A DNA stretch of 64,000 nt from Dryococelus australis. Lineage: Eukaryota > Arthropoda > Insecta > Phasmatodea > Phasmatidae. Made by a program: the position numbers and the translations under genes. The stretch lies in NCBI GenBank assembly GCA_029891345.1, contig CM056995.1, forward strand, positions 218,058,547 to 218,122,546. The letters run 5' to 3'. Within the stretch, counting starts at the first letter, position 1. Every line of letters starts with the position of its first letter. Below, one piece after another: positions 47,621-58,081 of this stretch. The notes beneath the pieces are model-generated. The model had not been told where the DNA came from. It saw only the letters and a list, made by a program, of their open reading frames with translations, and did no database searches.

Positions 47621-48208
47621 TCTATATAAATATATATATATATATAAAATAACTTTAATAGATTTTAAACTATTAAAGTTTCATGTGATAAAGATGAATA
47701 ATATTTCTATAGAAAGTGCAATGAAAGATTTAGAAAAAGAATTGAATGTTTCGGCTACTATAATATGTCGAATTTGGAGATGTGTATCAAAATTTTTAAT
47801 TAGACTATGTTGTAGCACATTGCCGAAGTCAGAGCGATAATTTTGTTTTAATTATTGGATAGCCATTAAAACTTTATAGAGATATGAACGCAAATAATAA
47901 TCAACTGATGTCTAATATGATGCATTTGTCTAATAGAATGCATTTGTTTAACACCTTAATCCATCATTCAATCATATGCAAAACTTATACCTCCACGATT
48001 AACATCATTTAAACTTTTTCACTGAAAATCTGAACATATCTGTCTAGTAAGGTTACTTTAAAATTGCAGAAGTAATTACCACTTTGTATCCATACCGTGT
48101 ATCATTTATTTCAGGATGGTTTATGGGATAGGTTTGCCCAATTGTTTGGTTCCGTTTAATACATTTAGCAACTGATCCATCTTTATTATATAAAATATTT
48201 AAATTTTT
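47621..48208. other. AT-rich end region of the Polinton
   Basis: No coding region seen. Includes a (TA)n run (47630-47647) and a 36-bp direct repeat (47886-47922) of sequence just inside the left terminal repeat (37053-37088). Confidence 0.5.
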
Positions 48209-48573
48209 ACATATTCAAATTTTTTTGAGCCACTTATTTTTGTGGATGAGCTCAACAGCAACTTTTTATCTGTATTTTTGCAGATGCACTCAAACGCAAA
48301 GTTTAACGCAACTTTTTTTCTAAAGACTACGATCTGGCCAATTGCAACTTTTTGAGTCACGTTTTTGCTATTGTGCTCAAACACAACTTTTTGAGTCACT
48401 TTGCAACTGCTCCCAAACGCAACTTTTTGAGCCACTGTTTTGTGGTTGCGCTTGAATCGTCATTTGATGTTTTGGATCAGAAAATTAAGAGTAATTTTTT
48501 ATGATTGTTTTCTGATGGCTCAAGCATTTAATTTACCATTGTTTTTCTGATAACTGGGGGCTGCGCTCGAATC
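48209..48573 (-). repeat. Polinton right terminal inverted repeat
   Basis: Complement of 36654-37022, ending CTGGGGGCTGCGCTCGAATC. Close match along the whole length, with a few small length differences. Confidence 0.85.
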
Positions 48574-49665
48574 AGAATTTCTGTACTACTATGACATCTG
48601 GCCTTGAAGACAACCCAGCGCCGAGTGGAAGGTCTGGTTCCCTTGCAACATTAGGGCCGACCTTTGTCTCAACATCACCATGATCACCAACAAGCTGGTC
48701 ATCCCAGCAGCACGTAAAGAACTGCGAGGCCAGCTGTCATGGTAAGGCCTACCCCTTAACACAGCCAACGCGAAAACCCCGTTGACCCCACACTGCCTCT
48801 ACTCACCTAGCAGCTGATCTAATGGGTCCTTACCCAATCATCATGAGGGGCAACAGATACCTACTAGTGCTGACCTATCAGTTTTTGCATGAAAACTGGT
48901 AGGTCACCATTAGTAGAATTCCCACTACTCAGCCAAGAAACCCAGAACATAGTGCAAAAGTTTGGAACAGAAATATTTCCCCGCTGGGGATACTCGCAAG
49001 CCATTCTAACACACAACTGCACCCAATTTACCAACCACAAATGTCAGTCTGCCTGCAACTCATGGGGGTGGTAGAGACGACATGGACGACTCATTCCCCC
49101 CTCTCCCCACATCCAAAAACTTATCCCATTGAGCAAGGAAACAAAGAGCTCAAAGAACAGTAGTCTCCGTCTCAGTGTGGGAGATGATCACCACCATTGG
49201 GACAAGCACCTGCCTAATATTTTGTTCTCTCTTAGGAGGAGTAATGATGCAGTGAACACCACCCCCAGCAAGCTCATCCTTGGATGAACTCTCCGCCATC
49301 CAGGTGACTTACAGTGGTACAAGCTCCCACCAAAATTCCGTAACCTGAATACGTCAGACTGGCCACCTTAGTCTGGACCTCAAGGGCAAGTGATGCCCAG
49401 GACCAGTACATTGCCCGAAAATACTCGCAGCCAAATACAGTGGTAAGAAGCTTCTGGATGGGCAAAGTCATGCTACTTTGCAGCCAAGCCTCCCGCTCAG
49501 CAAGACTAAAGGACAATTCAGCGCAGGACTAGCTAACAAATGGGAAGGACCCTACACAGTTGTAGGACACCAAGAGATTGTATACAGAGTGAATGATGCC
49601 AAAGGACAGTTTCGTAAAGCAACCCCAGGGCAGATGTGCCCTTTCCCTGCCGGAACCTAGGTCCT
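48574..49665 (+). pseudogene. Gypsy integrase and C-terminal module (copy 5)
   Basis: Resumes after the Polinton. AADLMGPYPIIMRGNRYLLV and LVEFPLLSQETQNIVQKFG, with ILTHNCTQFTN, match the DDE core of Ty3/gypsy integrases ('D..GP.p....g..yilv..d.fskw' and 'sDnGtqF'). Near 49520-49640 GLANKWEGPYTVVGHQEIVYRV resembles the GPY/F module that closes gypsy integrases. Fossil. Confidence 0.65.
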
Positions 49666-50665
49666 TGAATTAGAAGCACCAGGAGACGACAAAGAAGAGG
49701 AAATGGAGGACGACCCCCAGCTGTAAATGCCCACAGAAGTCAAGCCACCAGCCACTCAGGAGCCAGCAGCTCGCCAGGACATGAAACCACACCCGGACTG
49801 CTACCAGAGAAGTATCCCGCTTATGTCAGTGAGAGATGAAAGATCAGTACCTCGAGGAGCAGTGTACATCAGGACACTGCCCTTGACCTCGATGGACATT
49901 GTCTGGAAAGTGGCCGCTAGTCACGGCTGCATAACTCTGACCTGGTCCAAACTATTGTGGTGGAGCCTTTTGGACAGGAAGCCCCGCCGACGACCCCAGC
50001 CACCCAGAACCATCCAGGAAAAAGATGAGCCCAGCCACACTGACGAGGTAGGGTGCCTGAAGAGCTCATTTCTCAAATGGCGACCCTGAACATGTTGACC
50101 CAGGAGAACATGGTTACCAACCAAGCCTCAACACTCGAAGCCTCCATTGCGCCACCTTCCACCCAGGAGGAGCAGCCCAGCAGCACCGATGAGATAGGGG
50201 TACCTGAAGAGTCCCTGTCTCATACGGCGACCCCGACCATATCCACCTAGGAGGATGTGGTGACCCACCAGGCCTCAATGCTGGGTGGCAGCGAGGCCAT
50301 CACAACACCGCCTTCCAGCCAGGAGAATGAGTCCAGCAGAGCTGAGGGGGCAGGGGAAGTAGATGGTAATCTGCTTCGGATGATTACCCGAACACCGCCC
50401 TTCTGAGAGGAGGAGACAACCAGTCATGCCTCTGGACTCAAACTGGCCACTGCAGAGAATGACACAGATGAGCCTATCAGAATACCCACAACCAGCCGAA
50501 CAAGGGACGTGCCTCCTCGCACCTGCCGCACCGCCTTCCAAGGTTAGCCAGGGCGGTACCAGTAATCACCATAGCGTCTCTAGGCAACATTTATGTGGCC
50601 ATACCCACAGCATGAAGTCTTTAGGCAGAAGCGAGGGAGCCCATACTACTTCCAACATTGAGTGA
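49666..50665 (+). pseudogene. Pro/Thr-rich frames after integrase (copy 5)
   Basis: Overlapping open stretches with repeated words: 'EEQPSSTDEIG', 'PATQEPAARQ' and 'PPSTQEEQ'. Two or three imperfect repeats of a block near 49990-50350 contain 'cacaacaccgccttccagccagga'-like sequence. No envelope signal peptide or membrane segment was recognised, so an env gene is not supported. Confidence 0.3.
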
Positions 50666-51489
50666 AACACAAGCTGTCAGACAGCCAGAAAGAATCGAAA
50701 CGGACTGCACTACTGCAAGGTGTACAATGGTATATACACCAGATTTTCTGTAAATATTTGTAATAATCAGAGTGCAATATGTTTTTTAATTATTTCTAGG
50801 TGACCCACATGTCAATTGTTAGTGTAAATAATTTCAAGGGTACTCATGTTGTATATTATGTAGATAGGAGCCAACCTAAGTGATGAAAGACTTATAGCCG
50901 GCACAGCCAGAATCGTCTCACCCGTAAATTACCTGCAGTGCGACCAGTTAGAAGGCTACAGAGAAGAGCCAGTTATATTGCCTTCAGCACCACTTCATTT
51001 AAACAGTTAGTTGACACACCCCTCCTGATTGGGACTTGAATACATGCCATTTTGACTTTTTTTTTTGGGTCTGCCTGTAAATTGGCTTATTCCAGGTCAT
51101 ATTTGTCAAATTATATAAATAAAACACAGATCTCAGCTGACTTGTGTGAGCTACAGGATTCTTATAACAAAAGAAGGAACGTGTGCATTTACCCGACACT
51201 GGTATATTTTGCATGCCAACTTTCCACCCCAGGGGGTAGAACCCATTAGCAGGCCACTCGCCCAACCCGCCTGCATGCTACTTCTATGAGAGGGAAAGTA
51301 ACATGTCACACGCCAAAGCATAGAGCAATGCACAGAAGAGGAGTGCTACAGATGCCAACACAGACATTTTCGAGTGACAGTGCTACATTACTCACACCCT
51401 CAGCATTCTACCAGATGAGTCTAAATCGCAACAGAGAGGGGAGGCAATTGATGGGTGATGCATACTGACATATTTACTTTATATGACTT
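50666..51489. other. Unassigned sequence near the 3' end of copy 5
   Basis: No coding region recognised; probably untranslated sequence of the element or another insertion. Confidence 0.3.
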
Positions 51490-52202
51490 TGCCTCATCTT
51501 CACGTGACATCTCGCCACCTTGACCAGGGTTGGAACCCAGAACGACTTGCTACCAAAGCCCACCAGCACACATGAGTTAGAATCCAGTTGAGCAGCCCAG
51601 CACTGCCCCATAGCTCACGGATGCAATGCAACCCTCATACGAGTAAAACTGCACTTCCAGTCTCCCCCGAGAGATTGCTCCATTTGCTTCTAAGAGTGGA
51701 GCTCTAGTGCGAAGATACCTGACCGGCCGAAAGAAGCCGAAGGACCCACAGCCGGCTGTTCATTAGGCAAGCGCACAGCTCCTGAAATGCCAGTTGATAC
51801 TCAGCAGTTCACGCCAACTCCTCGTGTGCTGGAGCTCTCTGCTTATACCGTCTTTCTCACGAAGGACCAGCTCTACCTTCAAGACATCTTCCAGACCTTC
51901 ACCTTGTAACCCCCGTAAAAGTTTTCAGCCCCTTTGCACTGACTACTACTTTGGTAATAACACCTGAGTTCCTTCTGGACAACAACATAGAATTAATAAG
52001 GGTCTCTTGTCTAGCTTAGACCCAGGTCCCCCTCATCTTGATTACTGTAGATTACTTCTGTTACAGTTAATTGATAGTTAGAAGTTTGTACAGGCCACTA
52101 TGTTTATTCCTCTGAGGAATAAACACGTGATCTTACCTAACCTGTGAGTACTTATTTCTAGGGTGACTTGTGACTTGCATCCCTGTAAACATCAGCCTGC
52201 TA
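51490..52202 (+). mobile_element. Second family E LTR, inside copy 5
   Basis: Shares with 24310-24950 the palindromic AATAAA (52101-52125), a CT-rich transcribed part and the end word 'gtaaacatcag'. It lies just before the 3' LTR of copy 5. A nested solo LTR is the simplest reading. Left limit uncertain. Confidence 0.4.
52101..52125. terminator. Palindromic polyadenylation signal (family E LTR)
   Basis: TGTTTATTCCTC and GAGGAATAAACA around one central base; AATAAA on both strands. Confidence 0.6.
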
Positions 52203-52219
52203 GAGAAAAGCAGGGGACC
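52203..52219 (+). promoter_or_regulatory. Possible polypurine tract of copy 5
   Basis: AGAGAAAAGCAGGGGA lies about 10 bp before the 3' LTR, the place where plus-strand synthesis is primed in LTR elements. Confidence 0.35.
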
Positions 52220-52227
52220 GCGTCTTG

Positions 52228-53215
52228 GAAACTTCTTTGCCGACATTAGTGTAAGACTACAGACTCCTTTAACTGCATGCACGTATGTCTCAAAATATAT
52301 CCATTAGACAGCCATTCTTACTGTGGACCAGGTATGAAAAGGTGCCTGGTGCGCACGTACAGTAGCGCCCCAACCACTAGAAACTCAATCCACAAGGTGG
52401 TTAGACACCCAGGTCAGTCAACTCACTTCATCCACCACATTATAATTTTTGCCGGTTGCAGTGATAAGACTATACTGGTGTCCTGACAACTTCTGGGCCA
52501 CACCCTTGACAAAGCTAGACATCCCTCTCAGCCCACCGTTCCTTCCACCGTTTTATTTTTGCCAGTTGGAGCGATAGATGTCGAGTGCTGAACATTTAGC
52601 TAGGAATTTTAGTTGCCTGCTCTTTCTTAACGAGGTAGACCCTAGTACCTTCCTCTGTGCCCTTAACCCATAGAAATGTTGCAAAGTGGAGAAGGGCAGC
52701 TACTGCCTCCAAACCTAGCCAAGTGAACTGCAACTTCCAGTCCCTCCACACTCCTTCTTTCAGCCACTACACAAGACCGTCGGCGAGCTACACCCCATCG
52801 TCGTAAATATCTGCCAGGGACTGGGTATAGCCAAGACGTAGTTCAGACACACCAGGACCAACAGCCTACCGTGGGCACCAACCAGTTCAGCCAGTTACAC
52901 CACCACCGCCACCACCACCGCCCAAGGACCGGGCCCGAGATCCAGCCGGCAGCAACAGAAGCCGAACCAGGAGCTACCCCTGGCTCTGGGCCCCCACCAA
53001 TATCTTTGTGCCCACCAACAGTGCAGAGAACTGTACAACCCACACCTGATTTCGTACTGTGCCGCAAGGCCACACGCCCCAGTCTGTATTGCAGCTGGGA
53101 AACAAGCAGCATCCAATAAATTAAATCCAATTAGTTAGTCCTTGTCTCTGACCTGGCACAATAGAACCTTGTCTGACAGTGATGTCGTCGTCAATCAAAC
53201 TAACGTCACACATCA
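52228..53215 (+). mobile_element. 3' LTR of copy 5
   Basis: Colinear with 32037-33122, with AATAAA near 53117 and the closing 'ccttgtctgacagtga' block. Somewhat shorter than the 5' LTR. Confidence 0.6.
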
Positions 53216-53692
53216 AAGTAAACTACTTATTAATTTACGTAGTAAATAAAATATTTTTATATCTGTTCTGAGTGAAGTGTCATTGTTTTTCATGCTTTCT
53301 GCTGTATTTCAACATAATTCCGTCTCCTGAAAAATGCTTTAAATTTCGCATAATATGTTGACCTGGAAAATGTACTGCTAACATGTAGTTAAGTCAGTAT
53401 AAGTTTTAAACCCGGGATAAACGTGAAGAAACTTTGGTAGACTATGGTTTGTTTTATTTTTGTTATATGTTGCAATTCTGAGAGCTTTAATTTTTATGTA
53501 TATGTGTGCAGGCATGCGTAGTTTTATTATTTATTATTTTGTGAGTCTCCAGAAGCCAAATTAAGACCTGGTACTTTTGCAATTATATTGCTTGTTTTGG
53601 AACAATCAAGCCATGCAGATGTTTTCTAATGTACATTATGGCTGAACAGTTTAATTTTTTTGAGCTTAAATAATAATAGTTTTTATTATATA
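53216..53692. other. AT-rich intron DNA, no gene seen
   Basis: No open frame or repeat recognised. Confidence 0.5.
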
Positions 53693-54101
53693 CAGTAGAA
53701 AGTTGATTATCTAGACTAATAAGGACAGAAGGTAATTTGGATAATCAAAAGATCTGGATAATGGTTGAAAATTAAGATAAAAGAATTTGTAAAAAATAAT
53801 TTACACACAATGTAAAATTTACTACACATGCACAGAACATAGTAAACCTTATCCAAAACAGAAACTGTATACAAAATAAAAATATTAAATCATTAATGTA
53901 TCCACCCCCGTCCCGGGCGTGTTTTCACAGAACACGTGAAAGAGCATATCACAAGAGCTTTTCTTTCCTCTGTGGGTAAGGGAAACACTGTGATGAAAGA
54001 TACTTTTGTTTTTTTTTTTTTCTATTCTTTTTATTTTTAAAACGAGTCTGGATAAACTGGTCTGCTGTATAACCGACGTTCGAATAATTTACTTTCTACT
54101 C
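53693..54101. mobile_element. Tigger/pogo-like MITE
   Basis: The left end CAGTAGAAAGTTGATTATCTAGACTAAT and the complement of the right end GAGTAGAAAGTAAATTATTCGAAC match. The inner 'ggataatcaaaa..ctggataat' words are typical of pogo/Tigger-type termini ('cagtagaacctcgattatccgaac'). At 409 bp it has no coding capacity. TA target duplication not clear. Confidence 0.55.
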
Positions 54102-54183
54102 TTTCTGTGTGTATGTGTGTGTGTGCATAGATACACAAACACACACACAAAACATTAAACTGTCTATCTCGACTATTACTCTT

Positions 54184-55676
54184 GACACGTGACCGGCTAG
54201 GTTAATAGTCACGACAGTCGAGGATTCTGTCCGCTAGACCAAAGGAGGGGGATTGAGTTAGCTAGGTGACGAGAGGCAAGGAGTGTTGGCTAATACTCAC
54301 TTGCTCCCACTTCTTGGGTGTCGTGTTGGTTGTGTACTTGGTCCAGTTGTAATGAGCCTGGCCCACACCAAGGTTGCGGTTCCACAGGTGAGATTAGTTT
54401 GTCCAGAAGTGGATGTTATCCTAACCGAACCTCACTTCCGTACCGGTCAACAATCCTCTTACCACAGGATGGCCTGACGGGTGAATGCGTATACACGGAG
54501 AAACAAATAATATCACAACCGGAGCAGTCAATACTGACTCGTGCTTGAGTTGAGCAGCGCGGTTCAATTCTGCCTGCCTTTCCGGTGTAGGCTGAGGAAG
54601 TGCACTGTGTGTCGCTCCCTATGGCTGCGGCCGTGCCTTTGGCTGAAAGGGATTAAGTCTCCACACAGTTTACTGGGTACACCTTTACTTGAATACTGAA
54701 CACAAGTTATAATGTAAGTCCGGTTTTGGCTTGCTGATCAGGCTCTGTAAAGTCTCCACTTATCCCCCATGCTATGCGGGCTGATCAGAGACGTGGAGCT
54801 GTTTGTGTCATCAATGCCGCCACTGGATGTGCGTCCACACAGGAATGGACAGCAGATCTCAAGCCATGGTATATCCTGGCACTGGAAGCAGTGCTGTGGG
54901 AGACGTTTGCCCCTCTCTGGGTGAAGGTGTTGCTAGTGGTTTTGGCTCCTTTGTTCCTCCACACTGGCACAGGAAGCAATGCTGTGGTAGTTTGGAAAGC
55001 AACAGATGGCCATCTAATGGGTGTGTGAAAATATGAAAATATCGGATAAACAGACAGATACTATAATAAAGAAAAACTGAGAAGTAGGAAACAACAGTCT
55101 GTTTATTGAAGTATCAATAAACATGCGACGTGTGCTAACTCCTAGCAGACAATTAAGTGCTGAAGGTTACTAAGCTGGCCAGGTGTAGGTGACCTGGTTC
55201 TAATGGAGAATGGGAAAGAAAGAGCTTAATGAGAAAATATATAATACTACTAAACTGTCTAAATAAGATGTCTTGAGGAGACAAAAGTGAAGTTAACGTG
55301 TGGTAAGCATGTTTGCTGGTTGTCGGGTTGACTGGTCGTCGACAGTGAAGTAGCCATAGGGGTCATACTCAGTGCTTCGAAGATCTCGGGCGGTTCCAGC
55401 ACTGGCAGCAGTGCTGTGGTATAACGGAAGAAATGGAACAAGAATGACTGCCCGTGCCCGGCAGCATCCAGACTTTATAGTGGAAGCTTGTAGGCTGCCA
55501 GCGCGGGGTGCGGGGGAGACATGACATCCTCCTGCCCTGGTTGGCGCAGGAATACTGTGGTCAGCAATTGCTCGGTATTGCCCGAGGTCTTGGCAGCTTG
55601 TTGGCTCCAGGCACGGGGAAGTGGGTGCGGCGTCCTGCCGGGTTGTATGTCCTCCAGGTGAGAAGGAATTGTTCAT
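54184..55676 (-). mobile_element. LTR C, solo LTR of the 1.5-kb family (minus orientation)
   Basis: Aligns with LTR A over its length: terminal TGACCGGCTAGG, 'gacagtcgaggattctgtccgctagacc', 'gtgcgtccacacaggaatgg', three 'ggaagca.tgctgtggta' motifs and the palindromic AATAAA (55100-55123). Differs by about 150 bp of extra sequence near 54255-54470 and by a different far end. No attached coding region. Confidence 0.6.
55100..55123. terminator. Palindromic polyadenylation signal (LTR C)
   Basis: TGTTTATTGA and TCAATAAACA around a 4-base centre, as in LTR A. Confidence 0.55.
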
Positions 55677-56723
55677 AGTTCACATTACTACTCCTTTGCT
55701 TGCTCACACAGGATGAGTCAAGGGAAGCGATGCAAAGCAACGAGTATGTACCAGTATTTTTCTCATTGGAGTATATCTAAATGTGGAGTGTGTATTTTAC
55801 ACAGGGGTGGAGGGAGCACATGTAAATACAATTTTTTTTTTTTTTTTTTATTTTTTTTTTTACCAAGTTGGACATATTGTAATGGTAGAACAGTTTTTGG
55901 GCGTCATCATTAAAGGCATTTTATCCAGTAAACTGGTAGTAGTGAGTAATGAAGTGTAATGTAATGTAAAGTGTTTGAATGTGGAGATAGCTAGTGAAAA
56001 CTATTTGCCACTGTTCCAAGTTCATTTGCATACTTGAGGGTATGCTGGCATTTGAGCACTCTCCATTTGAACTGACCCAAAATATTTACCAGTTACTGAT
56101 TAAATTTTTCGAAAGAAGTGGAAACATTTACACAGTGTTTTATCGTTATTGTGCCACTGTAAAATGTTATGGCTGTAGTAATGGTCGTATAGATTTGCAT
56201 ACTCTAATATTTTCTTCCATGCTGCTGAACCAGGTAAATTAGTACTGTATTTGTCTGCTTTATCAGTATGTACTTCTTGTGGTGGTTTTCATGAACCCAG
56301 CAAATGGAGTGGATTCCCTCTTCAGGTGAGGAATCATCATTTGGGGTATTAAGAGAAGCTTCATTAAAAACAGTGACATCTCATTCATTGTACCATTTAT
56401 GTTTCTCTCTGCTTTCTGTAATCTGGCTGCTTCACACTAGTGTATCAGTGCACTAAGAACTGTTTACACAGTGTAAATTTCACTAAAGTAATTTTAACAC
56501 CTTCCCCTTCGTACAGAGGTTGGTGTAAATATTATCCTCACTATTGAGCCAAAATTATGCAAAAGAGGTAGCTAGATTTGTTCACTGTCTTTGGTTTTCT
56601 CAGTTGAAGGATTGTCTCAGCTAAAGGACATGCTTTTAATTATTTTTTTCTTTTTGTAATTTACACAACTATACCGATTACCTTGAAACACTGCCATTGC
56701 ATTGCATAGTGTGTGCATGCAGG
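55677..56723. other. AT-rich intron DNA with poly(T)
   Basis: Contains a T-rich run at about 55828-55861. No rabaptin-like exon or other gene seen. Confidence 0.5.
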
Positions 56724-56965
56724 TATAGGCTGTTCATGGTAAAGTGAGCACTTTTTAAGGCTATTCTGAGTTTTTTCCTTTCATCCAATTTCCATCTGAC
56801 TGCTGCTTTTAATATAAACATTGCAATCTGACCAATAAACATAGTGTATACATTTCACCACCCTCAAAATTTAATGCCTGAGGCCGCACTAAGATATATT
56901 TATTAGTGCTTAATACCTTTTGGAAGGGCCTTAAAAAGTGCTCACTTTACCGTGAACAGCCTATA
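56724..56965. mobile_element. Short MITE with 36-bp inverted repeats
   Basis: The left end TATAGGCTGTTCATGGTAAAG and its complement at the right end (CTTTACCGTGAACAGCCTATA) match nearly perfectly for about 38 bp. The flanking TA on both sides suggests a TA target site. No coding capacity. It lies 120 bp ahead of a host exon. Confidence 0.7.
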
Positions 56966-57056
56966 GGAACTGAGTAGACAAGATATAGAGTAAGATCATT
57001 TACAACTAGCTTGTTGTGCAGAAGATGTCTTGATTTGATGTGCACTTTGTATAGAT

Positions 57057-57075
57057 GGGTGTGTGTGTGTGTGGG
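57057..57075 (+). repeat. (TG)n tract at host splice acceptor
   Basis: About nine TG/GT units sit 10-28 bp before the AG at 57084-57085, in the place of the usual pyrimidine tract. Confidence 0.8.
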
Positions 57076-57085
57076 ATTGTGCCAG

Positions 57086-57231
57086 GTGGCAGAGCTGAAG
57101 CAGCAGGTGTCGGATGCAGAGGGCATGTTGTCGGAACTGCGACAGGTGTTCAAGAAGGTGCAAGTGGAAATCAAGGAAAAGCTGCTGAGCCTGACACAGC
57201 AGCGAGAACAGGTCCAGGAGCAGCTGACGAG
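57086..57231 (+). CDS. Rbpn-5: Rabaptin-5 homologue, internal exon B
   Basis: A 146-bp exon between an acceptor (ggattgtgccag) and a donor (acgag|gtgatg). It begins on a codon boundary, in phase with exon A. The product VAELKQQVSDAEGMLSELRQ continues as a coiled coil ending in LLSLTQQREQVQEQLTR. This parallels the vertebrate RABEP1 stretch with LEELQQGLSQAKRDVQEQM and SREQVSEELVRLQ. It ends after two bases of a codon, so another exon must follow; none was recognised before the window ends. Together the exons give about 119 residues of the central coiled coil. Confidence 0.8.
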
Positions 57232-57488
57232 GTGATGTGTGCTTCATCATTTAAAAATACCTATGTGCTATATCAGTGCTAACAATAAAGGCTTAATTTT
57301 TATCAGTGAACAAGAAATGAGCTATTTGTTTTGAGATGGAACAAAAAGTAGAGATTTGTTAAGTTCAATTTTCTTTGATCGGAATGTTAGGGCTGTATGC
57401 AAACACTCGCCTAGGAGTTACGCACTACTACCACTTCCTCTAGCATAGATGTCAAGCTTCATTAAATTTCCATTGCTCTTTCCATTTA
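57232..57488. other. Rbpn-5: Intron sequence
   Basis: Follows the donor of exon B; no gene or repeat seen. Confidence 0.5.
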
Positions 57489-58081
57489 CCATATTTACCT
57501 GAAAGGAAGACAACCCTAAATCTAAGATTACCCCTTCCTAAAAAAATTTTGAGGGAAAAATACTTAAGCCTGAATTGAAGTCTACCCCTGTGAAGTGCTG
57601 AAAAAATTATTTAGGTTGTATTTTTGCATGAATTTATGACAAATCCTTCAAGAAGAAATGCTATTATATGAATAGTATGATATATTTTATTTACTTTTAA
57701 AGAAAAGTTAATCACAATGAAATAGGTGTATCTAACCTGGCTGTATGGTAGCAGCAGCTTTCTTACGCTGTAAAACTTTTGTAGGTTTTATATATTCATG
57801 ACTTGAGCCATTTTGCTTCCCAGCAAAGCGCTTCCTCTTTATGGCTGGGCTGGTGACATCAGATAAGGGACCCTTGTCAAAGTTGACAGGTACAGTTTCA
57901 GCACTATAAAAATATGTTCAATCATAGGAGATATGGTATTTAAGCATGAAAAACCTTTGTCAAAATCCTCTGTCTCATGGCACACCGAATTTGGAGGTCT
58001 TAAGACCGAATTGTAGACGACCCTTAGTTTTGTTATTCCTATTCTGTCAAAAAACCTCGTCTTCCTTTCAGGTAAATACGG
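57489..58081. mobile_element. 593-bp MITE with TA target duplication
   Basis: The left end CCATATTTACCTGAAAGGAAG and the complement of the right end CCGTATTTACCTGAAAGGAAG match with one difference, continuing as ACRA. TA flanks both ends (57487-57488 and 58082-58083). Internal 'gaagtctaccc' and 'gacgaccctt' words repeat on both sides. A TA duplication fits the Tc1/mariner superfamily, but the family is not recognised. Confidence 0.7.

Larger units (their letters stand above)
36654..48573 (+). mobile_element. Polinton (Maverick), broken, within copy 5
   Basis: 11.9 kb between inverted repeats of about 370 bp, inserted between RNase H and integrase of the gypsy element. Parts found: zinc-motif frame, type B DNA polymerase, double-jelly-roll capsid-like protein (-), chromodomain integrase (-), DUF8207-like protein, phospholipase-like minor capsid protein, small hydrophobic protein, adenain-like protease, packaging ATPase (-) and a second structural protein. 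The gene set is nearly complete and its layout resembles insect Polintons. It is dead: about ten breaks spread over most of the longer genes. The two inverted repeats still match closely, so it is younger than its host element. A 6-bp target duplication could not be confirmed. Confidence 0.9.
32037..53215 (+). mobile_element. Ty3/gypsy element, copy 5, carrying the Polinton
   Basis: Plus-strand element with similar LTR sequence at 32037-33122 and 52228-53215, then in order: primer-binding-like site, PHD-like Gag, zinc knuckle, protease, reverse transcriptase, RNase H, integrase, chromodomain-like tail and a Pro/Thr-rich frame. Its own length without insertions is about 9 kb. It holds a SINE (34241-34475), the Polinton (36654-48573) and a family E LTR (about 51490-52202). 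By eye the two LTRs agree at roughly four of five positions, so the insertion is old. It has many breaks. Confidence 0.7.
18558..57085 (+). other. Rbpn-5: 38.5-kb intron of the Rabaptin-5 homologue
   Basis: Bounded by GT at 18558 and AG at 57084-57085, with phase 0 on both sides. It is filled with LTR elements, a Polinton, small DNA transposons and a SINE. The inference depends on both exons belonging to one gene with no further exon between them; I saw no other rabaptin-like exon in the interval. Confidence 0.65.

Noticed and set aside
36654-48573. A free or endogenous virus, virophage or adintovirus
   Set aside because: Terminal inverted repeats, chromodomain integrase and the gene set fit a Polinton; no virus-specific gene outside that set was seen.
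49666-50665. An env gene making copy 5 a retrovirus
   Set aside because: The frames are Pro/Thr-rich with no visible signal peptide, membrane anchor or cleavage site.
55994-56242. A further rabaptin exon
   Set aside because: The translation is not coiled-coil-like and does not match the rabaptin sequence I recall.
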